From an uncultured Clostridium sp. (GTDB taxonomy: Bacteria > Bacillota > Clostridia > TANB77 > CAG-508), in assembly GCA_946008205.1 (NCBI GenBank), contig CAMGAZ010000003.1, forward strand, positions 1-22,552: 22,552 bases of DNA. The letters run 5' to 3'. Positions 6,560 through 13,683 of the stretch are shown here, one piece after another (within the stretch, counting starts at the first letter, position 1; every line of letters begins with the position of its first letter). The position numbers and the translations under genes were made by a program. The notes below the pieces were generated by a model. It saw only the letters and a list, made by a program, of their open reading frames with translations. It had not been told where the DNA came from and did not search any database.

Positions 6560-8431
6560 ATGAGAATATTAAGAGACTTTAAAATGCCAAATATAAAATT
6601 TAAAAAAATAAAAATGGATGACATACCAGATGTAGAAAATGTTAAAGTGGATTATGAAAAAGTAAAAGAAGCAGAGGAAAAAAAGAATAAAAAGCATCAA
6701 CCATATCCTGCTACAGAATACAAAACTGTTAAAGAGATATTTATTCACTCTATGCAAAATTATGCAGACAATACTTTAATTCTGCAAAAGCCAAACCATA
6801 AAGAACCATACAAAGAATATACATATAAAAAATTTGGGGAAGATGTGGTTGCATTAGGAAGTAAATTAATAAAAATGTTACCTAAAGATGCTAGAGTAGT
6901 TGTTGTAAGTGAAACAACATATGACTGGTATGTATCATACATGACAATGCTTTGTGGAGCAGGAATACTAGTCCCAGCAGATAAAGAGCTTCCAGAAAAT
7001 GAACTAGAAAATGTAATAAATAGATCAAGAGCAACAGCTGTTATATATTCTGCAAAGAAAAAGGATGCAGTAAAGAAAATAGAAAATAATATACCAACAG
7101 TAAAGTATTTTATTGAGATGGATTCAGATAATCATATTGTTGATAAACATATGGGATTCAATTATCTAATTCAAGAGGGAAAAGAAATATTAGAAAGTGG
7201 AGATAATTCATACCTTAATATAGAAATCGACCCTGAAGCATTTAAAATGTTAATATTTACATCTGGAACGACATCAAATTCAAAAGGAGTTATGATTTGT
7301 AACAGAAACTTAGCTGCAAATATAAACGCAGTATCAGCATTTGTAAAATTATATGAATCAGATAGACTATTTTCTGTATTACCATTACATCATACATATG
7401 AATCTACAATAGGGTTCTTACTACCATTCGCATGTGGCTGCTCTGTAGCAATATGTGAAGGATTAAGATATATAGTTCCAAACTTGCAAGAATCTAAACC
7501 AACTGCAATGTTGGCAGTGCCTTTATTAATAGAAAGCTTATATAAGAAAATAAATGAAACTATTAAAAAGAGCCACAAAGATGGCATAGTTAATTCAATG
7601 ATACACGTTACTAATATACTAAAAAACGTAAATATAGATATTAAGAGGAAAGTATTCAAAGAGATTTTAGATAATTTAGGCGGAAATTTGAGAATAATAG
7701 TTTCAGCAGCTGCACCAATAGATGCAAAAATAGCAAAGTGGGTTGAAGATATAGGAATAGACTTTTTGCAGGGATACGGACTTACAGAAACAGCTCCTAT
7801 AGCTGCATTAACTCCAGAATATGAACCTTTAAGGTATGCTTCCACAGGTATTGCAGTAAAAGATACAGATATAAAAATAATAAATCCAAATGAAGCTGGA
7901 GAGGGAGAAATCTTAATAAAAGGGCCAACAGTGATGCTTGGATACTATGAAGACGAAAAAGCAACAGCAGAAGTAATGAAAGACGGATATTTTTGCTCTG
8001 GTGATATAGGAAAAATTGATCAAGACGGATTTATCTACATTACAGGAAGAAGCAAAAACGTTATAGTAACCCAAAATGGCAAAAACATATATCCAGAAGA
8101 AATAGAATTAATGCTAGGAAATATACCAGAAATATCAGAATGTATGGTATATGGAAAGAAAGAATCAGAAGATGATTCTCATGATAAAGAGCTAATAATA
8201 ACAGCTAAAATTATACCAAACTACGAGAAAATCGAAGAATTACATGGCAAGAATTTATCCGATGATGAAGTATATAAGATAATCTGGGATAGAGTAAAAG
8301 AAAACAATAAAAAACTTACATCATATAAAGCTGTAAAGAAAATAGAAATAAAAAAGGACGAATTTGAAAAGACAACTACGATGAAGATTAAGAGATATGC
8401 TGAAATAAATAAAGATAATGCACAAAAATAA
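6560..8431 (+). CDS. Long-chain fatty acid--CoA ligase (AMP-binding)
   Basis: The 623-residue enzyme belongs to the ANL superfamily and would activate long-chain fatty acids to acyl-CoA through an acyl-adenylate, probably at the inner membrane face. The phosphate-binding loop TSGTTSNSKG is at 234-243, the adenylate motif GYGLTETAP at 405-413 (Glu410), and the ribose-binding Asp482 lies in SGDIG, followed by the hinge TGRSKN and NGKNIYPEEIE. A C-terminal lysine region (TTTMKIKR) matches the catalytic end of the family. The first ~45 residues are Lys-rich and not part of the fold. The start is uncertain: AGGAG lies about 35 bases before 6560, and an ATG at 6584 is also possible with weak sites. 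tetR precedes it, probably in one operon. Confidence 0.9.
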   Translation: MRILRDFKMPNIKFKKIKMDDIPDVENVKVDYEKVKEAEEKKNKKHQPYPATEYKTVKEIFIHSMQNYADNTLILQKPNHKEPYKEYTYKKFGEDVVALGSKLIKMLPKDARVVVVSETTYDWYVSYMTMLCGAGILVPADKELPENELENVINRSRATAVIYSAKKKDAVKKIENNIPTVKYFIEMDSDNHIVDKHMGFNYLIQEGKEILESGDNSYLNIEIDPEAFKMLIFTSGTTSNSKGVMICNRNLAANINAVSAFVKLYESDRLFSVLPLHHTYESTIGFLLPFACGCSVAICEGLRYIVPNLQESKPTAMLAVPLLIESLYKKINETIKKSHKDGIVNSMIHVTNILKNVNIDIKRKVFKEILDNLGGNLRIIVSAAAPIDAKIAKWVEDIGIDFLQGYGLTETAPIAALTPEYEPLRYASTGIAVKDTDIKIINPNEAGEGEILIKGPTVMLGYYEDEKATAEVMKDGYFCSGDIGKIDQDGFIYITGRSKNVIVTQNGKNIYPEEIELMLGNIPEISECMVYGKKESEDDSHDKELIITAKIIPNYEKIEELHGKNLSDDEVYKIIWDRVKENNKKLTSYKAVKKIEIKKDEFEKTTTMKIKRYAEINKDNAQK

Positions 8432-8444
8432 AGAACAAAAATAG

Positions 8445-8489
8445 AGAACAGTGCCAATTCACATTTGTGAATTTGGCACTGTTCTTTTC
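8445..8489 (+). terminator. Intrinsic terminator, probably used from both strands
   Basis: AGAACAGTGCCAA-TTCACA (8445-8463) pairs with 8466-8485, with one bulged base, and is followed by TTTT (8486-8487 onward). An A-rich stretch before it gives a short U run on the minus strand. It lies between the convergent acyl-CoA ligase and cysteine-rich genes. Confidence 0.85.
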
Positions 8490-8571
8490 CAATAGATGTA
8501 ATTCACGTAATAGAAGTCACTGATAAACTTTTTTAATCTAATGCCTACATGGGTATCCCCATAAAAAAGGA

Positions 8572-9111
8572 TTAATCTAAAAGTGAAGCTTTAGAATCTA
8601 TCTTAGAACGCGATATACGAGGTAAAGGTTCCTCGTAATGTGAACAACTAATTACGACGAAACAATCGTACCGAGTGTTAAATGTTTCATAGCCTTTGAT
8701 AATCCACGGAAAATTCTCAATGCAAGTAGAGTGAGCTCTAAATTTTGCACATCCACCGAGTTTGTCGCTACCTGAAAATGAGCGACTGCATTCGCGCATT
8801 GCATTGGAACACATATGTGTCCCAAGAAAGCACGATGAGTATAAACTCATGTTATAAGGAATCTGCGAATAGTAAAGTTTGCCATCATCCTTTAATACAA
8901 AAGCTGAAATGTCCAAGCTTCTAAACTTGGCTAAATCTTCAGCGCTAACCTGAACTAATGGAAATTTTAAATTCTCACCGCTTAAGACTTCTACTTTCCC
9001 AGTTTCAGGATTAATACATCTAGTCATTTCTCTGGCATTAAGAACCAGATTGTCATCCAAATAGATGTCTGTAAAAAAAATAAATGTTGCTGTTGTTTCG
9101 GACCGTTCCAT
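8572..9111 (-). CDS. Unrecognised cysteine-rich protein, foreign-looking composition
   Basis: I do not recognise this 179-residue protein. It has nine cysteines, eight of them in the C-terminal two thirds (SSCFLGTHMC, ECSRSF, GGCAKF, STCIENF, YDCF, SCSHYEE), a spacing that could bind metal or form disulfides. No signal peptide or membrane segment is evident, although a short hydrophobic run (TATFIFFTDI) is near the start. The ATG at 9109-9111 is chosen because AGGAGG (9118-9123) lies 6 bases before it, while the ATG at 9115-9117 directly abuts that site. Six of ten arginine codons are CGN, and GC over 8641-8880 is 94 of 240 bases (39%), against 69 of 240 (29%) in the neighbouring ligase gene. 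This suggests horizontal transfer or a different history. It has its own near-consensus promoter with flanking inverted repeat. Confidence 0.75.
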   Translation of the reverse strand: MERSETTATFIFFTDIYLDDNLVLNAREMTRCINPETGKVEVLSGENLKFPLVQVSAEDLAKFRSLDISAFVLKDDGKLYYSQIPYNMSLYSSCFLGTHMCSNAMRECSRSFSGSDKLGGCAKFRAHSTCIENFPWIIKGYETFNTRYDCFVVISCSHYEEPLPRISRSKIDSKASLLD

Positions 9112-9170
9112 GGTCATCCTCCTGTTCTATTGGCGAGACGATAATAATTGTCTCTGTCACTATGCTGTAT

Positions 9171-9216
9171 CACAAAGTGCAAAAATAATAATAACACTTT
9201 ATGTAAAGGCTGTCAA
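9171..9216 (-). promoter_or_regulatory. Promoter of the cysteine-rich gene with operator-like inverted repeat
   Basis: On the minus strand TTGACA (9216-9211), a 17-bp spacer and TATTAT (9193-9188) form a near-consensus promoter. Arms CACAAAGTG (9171-9179) and CACTTTATG (9195-9203) form an inverted repeat with one mismatch that brackets the -10 box, a typical repressor-site position. The repressor is unknown. Confidence 0.6.
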
Positions 9217-9403
9217 TAAAATTAAGAAAGAACTTCTTTGAAATTGTAAAAAAACATATCAAATTACACTATGATATAGATTATATCCTATACTGGATGA
9301 CCTCCATTGAAAAAAATCTATAAAAATAAGGCTCTGTAATAATGCTGTAATAATAATGTTAACAAAGTGTAACAAAAAAAGCCGTAGTTTCTATTGTTTT
9401 TTT
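9217..9403. other. AT-rich intergenic region between divergent promoters; short repeats only
   Basis: No open frame or RNA gene was recognised. CTGTAATAAT occurs twice in direct orientation at 9334-9343 and 9345-9354. Another copy of ACAAAGTG (9362-9369) lies in the near-palindrome GTTAACAAAGTGTAAC. These may be control sites for one of the two divergent genes; nothing firmer can be said. Confidence 0.4.
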
Positions 9404-9433
9404 TTGTTGAATAATATATAATTATCGTATAAT
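9404..9433 (+). promoter_or_regulatory. Promoter of the coiled-coil gene
   Basis: TATAAT at 9428-9433 is a full -10 box. The -35 is weaker: TTGTTG at 9404-9409 gives an 18-bp spacer, TTGAAT at 9407-9412 only 15. The T-rich tract before it could act as an UP-like element. Confidence 0.5.
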
Positions 9434-9466
9434 ATAGCGATACATATGAAGAGGAGGAATTTTACA

Positions 9467-10327
9467 ATGTCTAGGTCTGGCATAGTAAATGTGAGAATGG
9501 TGATAACCGAAGAAAAAATACTATCAAATATAGCAAAAGTACAAAGAATGATAGATCCTAACAGCAAAAAGCAGATTGTACAGTTAGAAGATGATGCATT
9601 TTTTAAAGATCTAGTAGAATCTATCAAAACATATTTAATTGAATATCCTAAGAAGAAAAACTTCCCTAAGAGTGTGTATAAAGCAGCTTATGGACTTGTA
9701 GAATTTGCAACAAATGAATTTGAAGAAAATACTAAACAAATAGAGGAATTAATTAGGCAAAGAGAGAGAAATATAGCACTATCTGCAGAATTAAAAAATG
9801 TTTTAAATATAGTTATAAATAAAGAAGAAGGATGGAAAGAAGCTATAAAGGAAATGTCTTCAGACTTTTCAGAAGATATATTAGATACATTAGGAGTTTT
9901 AGGAAGGTCTAAATCTGACAAATCTCAGAATTATCAAGATGCTTTAAAGTTAATAAATGCTCGAATAGCAAACTTGGAATCAAACTTACATATTGAAATA
10001 GATATGGAAAGAATAGAAGATAAATCTAAAGCGTTAAGCTATATTGGAATTGAAGTTGCAGATGCACTAAAATTAATTCCTACACCTCAAGAAGATGTTC
10101 AAGAGATTGTTGAGGAGAACATTGAACCACAAGTTCAAAATACTACGGATAGCATTCAATCTGCTCAAGATAAACAATATTATGAGTCTACAAGGGTAGA
10201 TGTAAGACCTTCATTATGGCAAAGAATTAAGCAAAGTAAATTTGTTAGAACTATTAGATGTATTATGAAGATAAAGGTAGTACTTGATGTTCCAGCACTA
10301 CCAAGTGCAGATGAAGAAAAAAGATAA
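9467..10327 (+). CDS. Unrecognised coiled-coil protein
   Basis: No family is recognised. The 286-residue product is highly charged and appears helical. Residues about 75-120 (FEENTKQIEELIRQRERNIA and following) look like coiled coil, as does a stretch near 165-195. A Glu/Gln-rich linker (about 200-235, EDVQEIVEENIEPQVQ) leads to a basic, partly amphipathic C-terminal segment (SLWQRIKQSKFVRTIRCIMKI) that could touch membrane or nucleic acid. There is no signal peptide or clear membrane span. The frame opens at an ATG at 9446, but the strong AGGAGG at 9452-9457 lies inside that extension, so the ATG at 9467, 9 bases after it, is the start. Composition matches the core genes. It is a single-gene unit with its own promoter and terminator. 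Confidence 0.75.
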   Translation: MSRSGIVNVRMVITEEKILSNIAKVQRMIDPNSKKQIVQLEDDAFFKDLVESIKTYLIEYPKKKNFPKSVYKAAYGLVEFATNEFEENTKQIEELIRQRERNIALSAELKNVLNIVINKEEGWKEAIKEMSSDFSEDILDTLGVLGRSKSDKSQNYQDALKLINARIANLESNLHIEIDMERIEDKSKALSYIGIEVADALKLIPTPQEDVQEIVEENIEPQVQNTTDSIQSAQDKQYYESTRVDVRPSLWQRIKQSKFVRTIRCIMKIKVVLDVPALPSADEEKR

Positions 10328-10333
10328 AATAAA

Positions 10334-10362
10334 AACAACTACTGGGATGTAGTTGTTTTTTT
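10334..10362 (+). terminator. Intrinsic terminator of the coiled-coil gene
   Basis: AACAACTAC (10334-10342) pairs with GTAGTTGTT (10349-10357) around a 6-nt loop and is followed by a T run to 10362. It lies 7 bases after the stop codon. Confidence 0.88.
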
Positions 10363-10396
10363 GTGCAAATTTGAATCTATCTGAAGTAAAACTCCT

Positions 10397-10427
10397 AAAA
10401 AAAGAAGTAGTAAAAATACTACTTCTT
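10397..10427 (-). terminator. Terminator of the tRNA pair (minus strand)
   Basis: Arms 10402-10412 and 10417-10427 form an 11-bp perfect stem with a 4-nt loop. On the minus strand it is followed by a U run (A run at 10397-10401 on plus). It begins at the last base of the encoded CCA of tRNA-Tyr, so the hairpin abuts the mature tRNA end. Confidence 0.8.
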
Positions 10428-10512
10428 GGTGGGCAGAGATGGATTCGAACCATCGTACCCTTACGAGAACAGATTTACAGTCTGCCGCCTTTAGCCACTC
10501 GGCCATCTGCCC
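10427..10512 (-). tRNA. tRNA-Tyr (anticodon GTA)
   Basis: The 86-nt gene has a 7-bp acceptor stem (GGGCAGA with TCTGCCC), discriminator A and an encoded CCA. The anticodon loop CTGTAAA holds GTA at 10476-10478 (complement). A long variable arm, normal for bacterial tRNA-Tyr, lies between the anticodon and T arms, and the T loop reads GGTTCGAATCC. It follows the CAT tRNA by 26 bases on the same strand and is probably processed from one transcript. Confidence 0.96.
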
Positions 10513-10538
10513 AATTGTTAACCATTTAATATAACAAA

Positions 10539-10615
10539 TGGTGCACCCTCAAGGATTCGAACCTTGGACCGACCGGTTATGAGCCGGTTGCTCTGACCAA
10601 CTGAGCTAAGGGTGC
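10539..10615 (-). tRNA. tRNA with CAT anticodon (elongator Met likely; Ile2 possible)
   Basis: The 77-nt gene has a 7-bp acceptor stem (GCACCCT with AGGGTGC), discriminator A and an encoded CCA. The D arm is TAGCTCAGTTGGTCAGAGC and the anticodon loop is CTCATAA with CAT at 10579-10581 (complement). A paired first base (G1-C72) excludes initiator tRNA-fMet, which has a C1-A72 mismatch. Elongator Met and lysidine-modified Ile (CAT) tRNAs share this loop, and identity cannot be settled by eye. Confidence 0.93.
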
Positions 10616-10634
10616 ATTTCTTAACGCAGTTAAA

Positions 10635-10663
10635 AGTATATAATATTTTTTGGGTTCTGTCAA
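10635..10663 (-). promoter_or_regulatory. Promoter of the tRNA pair
   Basis: On the minus strand TTGACA (10663-10658), a 17-bp spacer and TATACT (10640-10635) form a strong stable-RNA promoter. The start would be near 10628, about 13 bases before the first tRNA. Confidence 0.75.
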
Positions 10664-10721
10664 TACATTTTTTGAAAAAACTTTAGAAAAACTTAATAAT
10701 TGTCAAAATTTTGCTTATTTG

Positions 10722-10811
10722 AATGTAGATGGAATAATAGGTTGCAACACATGGCGTTCTTTGCAAGAAAATGTTATCGGAACTGGAAAAACAGCAACTA
10801 CAATAGATTAA
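10722..10811 (+). pseudogene. Fragment resembling the C-terminal end of a peptidoglycan-binding domain
   Basis: The plus-strand frame from 10722 reads NVDGIIGCNTWRSLQENVIG and ends at TAA (10809-10811). This resembles the last helix of PG_binding_1 domains (consensus near VDGIxGxxTWxAL) found in autolysins and lysozymes. No start codon or catalytic domain is attached, and upstream the frame runs only into the tRNA promoter. It looks like a relic of a lost wall hydrolase gene. A terminator-like hairpin follows at 10871. The match is short and could be chance. Confidence 0.45.
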
Positions 10812-10870
10812 TAATAAGAATGTTAAGTATTTTGTATAGAAGAAAAATAATTAAAAATATTGTATAAAAA

Positions 10871-10905
10871 ATTCTAATTTGATATAATCAAATCAGAATT
10901 TTTTT
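10871..10905 (+). terminator. Terminator-like hairpin upstream of the hydrogenase operon
   Basis: Arms 10871-10882 and 10888-10899 pair with one mismatch around a 5-nt loop, followed by six T's. It may be left over from the lost gene before it. A possible promoter (TTGTAT at 10860-10865, 17 bp, TATAAT at 10883-10888) lies across the same bases. Confidence 0.65.
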
Positions 10906-10931
10906 GTCATAATAGATATTCGCAATAATAC
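10904..10931 (+). promoter_or_regulatory. Candidate promoter of the hyd operon
   Basis: TTGTCA (10904-10909), a 16-bp spacer and TAATAC (10926-10931) give a moderate promoter just after the hairpin T run. The alternative, TTGTAT/TATAAT at 10860-10888, would start transcription inside the hairpin. Which one is used cannot be decided here. Confidence 0.45.
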
Positions 10932-10981
10932 ATTAAATAATAGTACAAGGATATAAAAAAAGAAAAGGAGGAATTTATTAA

Positions 10982-11479
10982 GTGGAAGAAAACAAAAAGT
11001 GCACAAATTGTGCAGAAGAAAGAGTAAAAAAAGAAGTAGATGAAATTCTAAATCAATATACTGAAGCTAAAGACAATTTGATTCCAATATTAAATGAAGT
11101 TCAAGTAAAATATGGATACATTCCAAAAGTAGCACAACTTGAAATTGCAGATTATTTACATATGGCCTTAGCAGAAGTTTATGGAGTAATAACTTTTTAT
11201 TCAAGGTTTACCTTAGTACCAAAGGGAAAATACAATGTATCTGTATGCCTTGGAACAGCATGTTTTGTGAAAGGCTCTAGAGAAATACTAGAAAGAGCAA
11301 AAGCAAAACTCGGAATAGAAGAAGGTCAAACGACTCCGGATGGAAAATTCTCATTAGATACAACAAGATGTGTTGGGGCCTGTGGTTTGGCTCCGGTATT
11401 TACAATTAATGACGAAGTATATGGAAAAGCTACTGTAAAAAAATTAGACGAAGTTTTAGATATGTATATGTCGAAATAA
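10982..11479 (+). CDS. hydC: [FeFe] hydrogenase subunit HydC (NuoE-like, [2Fe-2S])
   Basis: This 165-residue protein is the small thioredoxin-fold [2Fe-2S] subunit of the NAD-linked hydrogenase complex, related to the 24-kDa subunit of complex I (NuoE, HndA). The four cluster ligands are Cys89 and Cys94 (CLGTAC) and Cys130 and Cys134 (CVGAC). The N-terminal helical part (ILNEVQVKYGYIPKVAQLEI) is typical of the family. An additional CxxC (CTNC, residues 8-11) sits at the extreme N-terminus. The start is GTG at 10982, 10 bases after AAGGAGG (10965-10971); no in-frame ATG gives a full N-terminus. hydB follows after 82 bases. Complex membership is inferred from gene order hydC-hydB-hydA as in Thermotoga and many Clostridia. 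Confidence 0.95.
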   Translation: MEENKKCTNCAEERVKKEVDEILNQYTEAKDNLIPILNEVQVKYGYIPKVAQLEIADYLHMALAEVYGVITFYSRFTLVPKGKYNVSVCLGTACFVKGSREILERAKAKLGIEEGQTTPDGKFSLDTTRCVGACGLAPVFTINDEVYGKATVKKLDEVLDMYMSK

Positions 11480-11561
11480 GAATGGATTTTCTAATTGCAA
11501 TGTGTCTCCAAACGGAAATTTAAATGATACATTGTAACTAAAAATAAGAAAGGAAACGAAT

Positions 11562-13463
11562 ATGGGGAAAACGATTGAAGAGATAGAAAATATTCGCAAG
11601 GAGAAAAGAGCACAACTAGATTTGCGTGTTAATGTTAATGCCAATACAAGAGAAAGACATATTTTGGTATGCCATGGAACAGGTTGTACATCTTCAAAAT
11701 CACCTGAGATACTAGAAAATTTTAAGAGAATCATAGCAGAGAAACATATAGAAAATGTTAGAGTAATAAAAACTGGATGCTTTGGACTTTGCTCAAAAGG
11801 ACCAATAGTAATAATTAGACCAGAGGACACTTTCTATTCAATGGTTAAGCCAGAAGATTGTGAAGAAATAATCAAAACTCACATACTTGATGGAAAAATT
11901 GTGGAAAGATTGCTTTGCAAAGATATAGATGGAACAGTTGTAAAAAAACTAGATGAACTTCCTTTTTATAAGAAGCAAATGCGTATTGCATTAAAAAACT
12001 GTGGAATTATAAATCCAGAAGATATTGATGAATATATAGCTTTTGATGGATTTAAGGCTTTGGAAAAAGTGCTTACGACGATGTCTCAAGATGAAGTTAT
12101 TGAAGAGATAACAAAATCGGGACTAAGAGGACGTGGAGGAGCAGGCTTTCCAACAGGAAAGAAATGGAGTTTCGTAAAGGCAGAGACATCCTCTCAAAAG
12201 TACGTAATATGTAACGCAGATGAAGGAGACCCAGGAGCATTCATGGATAGAAGTATTCTTGAGGGAGACCCACATTCTGTTATAGAAGCTATGGCTATAG
12301 CTGGATATGCCGTTGGAGCAAATCAAGGATATATTTATGTAAGGGCAGAATATCCAATTGCTGTTCAAAGATTGAAGATTGCAATAGATCAAGAAAGAGA
12401 ATATGGATTACTTGGAAAAAATATACTTGGAACCGAGTTTTGTTTTAATGTGGATATTAGATTAGGAGCAGGAGCATTTGTATGTGGCGAAGAAACAGCA
12501 TTAATAGAATCGGTTGAAGGGAAACGCGGTCAACCAAGGGTAAAACCTCCATACCCGGCAAAATATGGTCTATGGTATAAACCTACATTAATAAATAATG
12601 TTGAAACACTTGCAGATGTGACAAGAATTATATTAAATGGAGCTGACTGGTACTCATCTATTGGAACAGAGACTTCGAAAGGAACAAAAGTATTTGCTCT
12701 AGGAGGAAACGTAAATAACGTAGGACTCGTGGAAGTACCAATGGGGACAACTCTAAGAGAAATAATCTACGACATTGGTGGAGGAATACCAAATGGAAGA
12801 GAGTTCAAAGCTGCGCAAACAGGAGGACCATCAGGAGGATGCATTCCAAAAGAACATTTAGATACAAAGATAGACTATGAAAGCTTAGCAGAAATAGGTT
12901 CAATGATGGGATCAGGTGGACTTATAGTAATGGACGATACAAAATGTAAGGTAAACATTGCAAGATTTTACTTAGATTTTACTGTAAGCGAAAGTTGCGG
13001 AAAATGCACCCCATGCAGAATTGGAACCAAAAGAATGCTAGAAATACTTGAAAGAATATGTGAAGGAAACGGAACAGAAGAAGATTTGTTCAAACTAGAG
13101 AAACTAGCTTACAACATTAAAAAATCAGCAATATGTGGACTTGGCCAAACAGCACCAAACCCAGTAATTAGTACAATGAAATACTTTAGAGAAGAATACA
13201 GACAACACGTAATGTCATATGAATGCGAAGCGATGGAATGTAAAGCTTTAGCAAAAATAGAAATAGACAAAGAAAAATGCAGAGGATGCGACATATGTAA
13301 AAAAGTATGCCCTGTTGGAGCAATATCTGGAGAGCCAGGAAAAGTACACGAAATAGACCAGAAAAAATGTATAAAATGCAGAAGTTGTATGCAAAAATGT
13401 CCTTTCAAAGCAATAGGAACAAAGCAGACAGCTAAAGTAGACACATCAAATTTTCAATGTTAG
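11562..13463 (+). CDS. hydB: [FeFe] hydrogenase subunit HydB (NuoF-like, NADH/FMN, Fe-S)
   Basis: HydB is the flavin-containing, NAD(H)-binding subunit proposed to be where bifurcation happens between NAD and ferredoxin. The 633 residues hold three modules. The first is an N-terminal thioredoxin-like [2Fe-2S] domain with Cys37, Cys42, Cys73 and Cys77, equivalent to the separate HndB protein of some species. The second is the NuoF core, with GRGGAGFPTG at 190-199 for NADH/FMN, CNADEGDPGAF, GAFVCGEETAL, an SLBB region and a [4Fe-4S] site at Cys479, Cys482, Cys485 and Cys525. The third is a C-terminal 2x[4Fe-4S] ferredoxin domain (Cys573/576/579/583 and Cys603/606/609/613). AAAGGAAA precedes the ATG. 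The TAG stop is followed one base later by a 204-bp inverted-repeat element that separates it from hydA. Confidence 0.96.
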   Translation: MGKTIEEIENIRKEKRAQLDLRVNVNANTRERHILVCHGTGCTSSKSPEILENFKRIIAEKHIENVRVIKTGCFGLCSKGPIVIIRPEDTFYSMVKPEDCEEIIKTHILDGKIVERLLCKDIDGTVVKKLDELPFYKKQMRIALKNCGIINPEDIDEYIAFDGFKALEKVLTTMSQDEVIEEITKSGLRGRGGAGFPTGKKWSFVKAETSSQKYVICNADEGDPGAFMDRSILEGDPHSVIEAMAIAGYAVGANQGYIYVRAEYPIAVQRLKIAIDQEREYGLLGKNILGTEFCFNVDIRLGAGAFVCGEETALIESVEGKRGQPRVKPPYPAKYGLWYKPTLINNVETLADVTRIILNGADWYSSIGTETSKGTKVFALGGNVNNVGLVEVPMGTTLREIIYDIGGGIPNGREFKAAQTGGPSGGCIPKEHLDTKIDYESLAEIGSMMGSGGLIVMDDTKCKVNIARFYLDFTVSESCGKCTPCRIGTKRMLEILERICEGNGTEEDLFKLEKLAYNIKKSAICGLGQTAPNPVISTMKYFREEYRQHVMSYECEAMECKALAKIEIDKEKCRGCDICKKVCPVGAISGEPGKVHEIDQKKCIKCRSCMQKCPFKAIGTKQTAKVDTSNFQC

Positions 13464-13464
13464 G

Positions 13465-13668
13465 ACCACTAGGGACGGTTCTCAATGGCCCCACCTGTCC
13501 CTAGTTGGTGCATTAAGTGCATTACAAGAACTAATAGAGATTGATAGGCTTTAGTTTGCCATTATTAAATGTATAAATAAGCGGAAAAATGGTAAATAAG
13601 GCAATTATAAAAATATAAAGTGGACCAATGAGGGACAGGTGGGGCCATTGAGAACCGTCCCTAGTGGT
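13465..13668. repeat. REPIN-like inverted repeat element, 45-bp arms
   Basis: The 45 bases at 13465-13509 and the reverse complement of 13624-13668 agree at 43 positions. Each arm contains a REP-like unit (13472-13501 on the left) that starts GGGACGGT and ends ACCTGTCCC and can itself fold as a short hairpin with one bulged base. The 114-bp centre is AT-rich and encodes nothing. Two REP units in opposite orientation define a REPIN, a non-autonomous element moved by RAYT (Y1) transposases; similar GGGAC...GTCCC units are common in Clostridia. No transposase is in the window. The left end is one base after the hydB stop; the right end is 5 bases before the hydA ribosome site. No target duplication is obvious. 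Confidence 0.8.
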
Positions 13669-13683
13669 ACCAAAGGAGGAAAA

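Noticed and set aside
8541..8565. Separate minus-strand terminator right after the cysteine-rich gene
   Set aside because: The ATGGG/CCCAT hairpin is short and has no U run after it on the minus strand; the shared hairpin at 8445-8485 is a better candidate.
11456..11830. Minus-strand open frames of 60-150 codons inside trpS, obg, hydB, hydA, lysS and other genes
   Set aside because: They lie opposite firmly identified genes, lack ribosome sites and show no recognisable motifs; they arise because AT-rich plus-strand codons rarely give stops in antisense.
13639..13683. N-terminal extension of HydA from ATG at 13639
   Set aside because: It is the inverted-repeat arm read by chance; it contains the SD site for the ATG at 13684, which gives CpI-like numbering.
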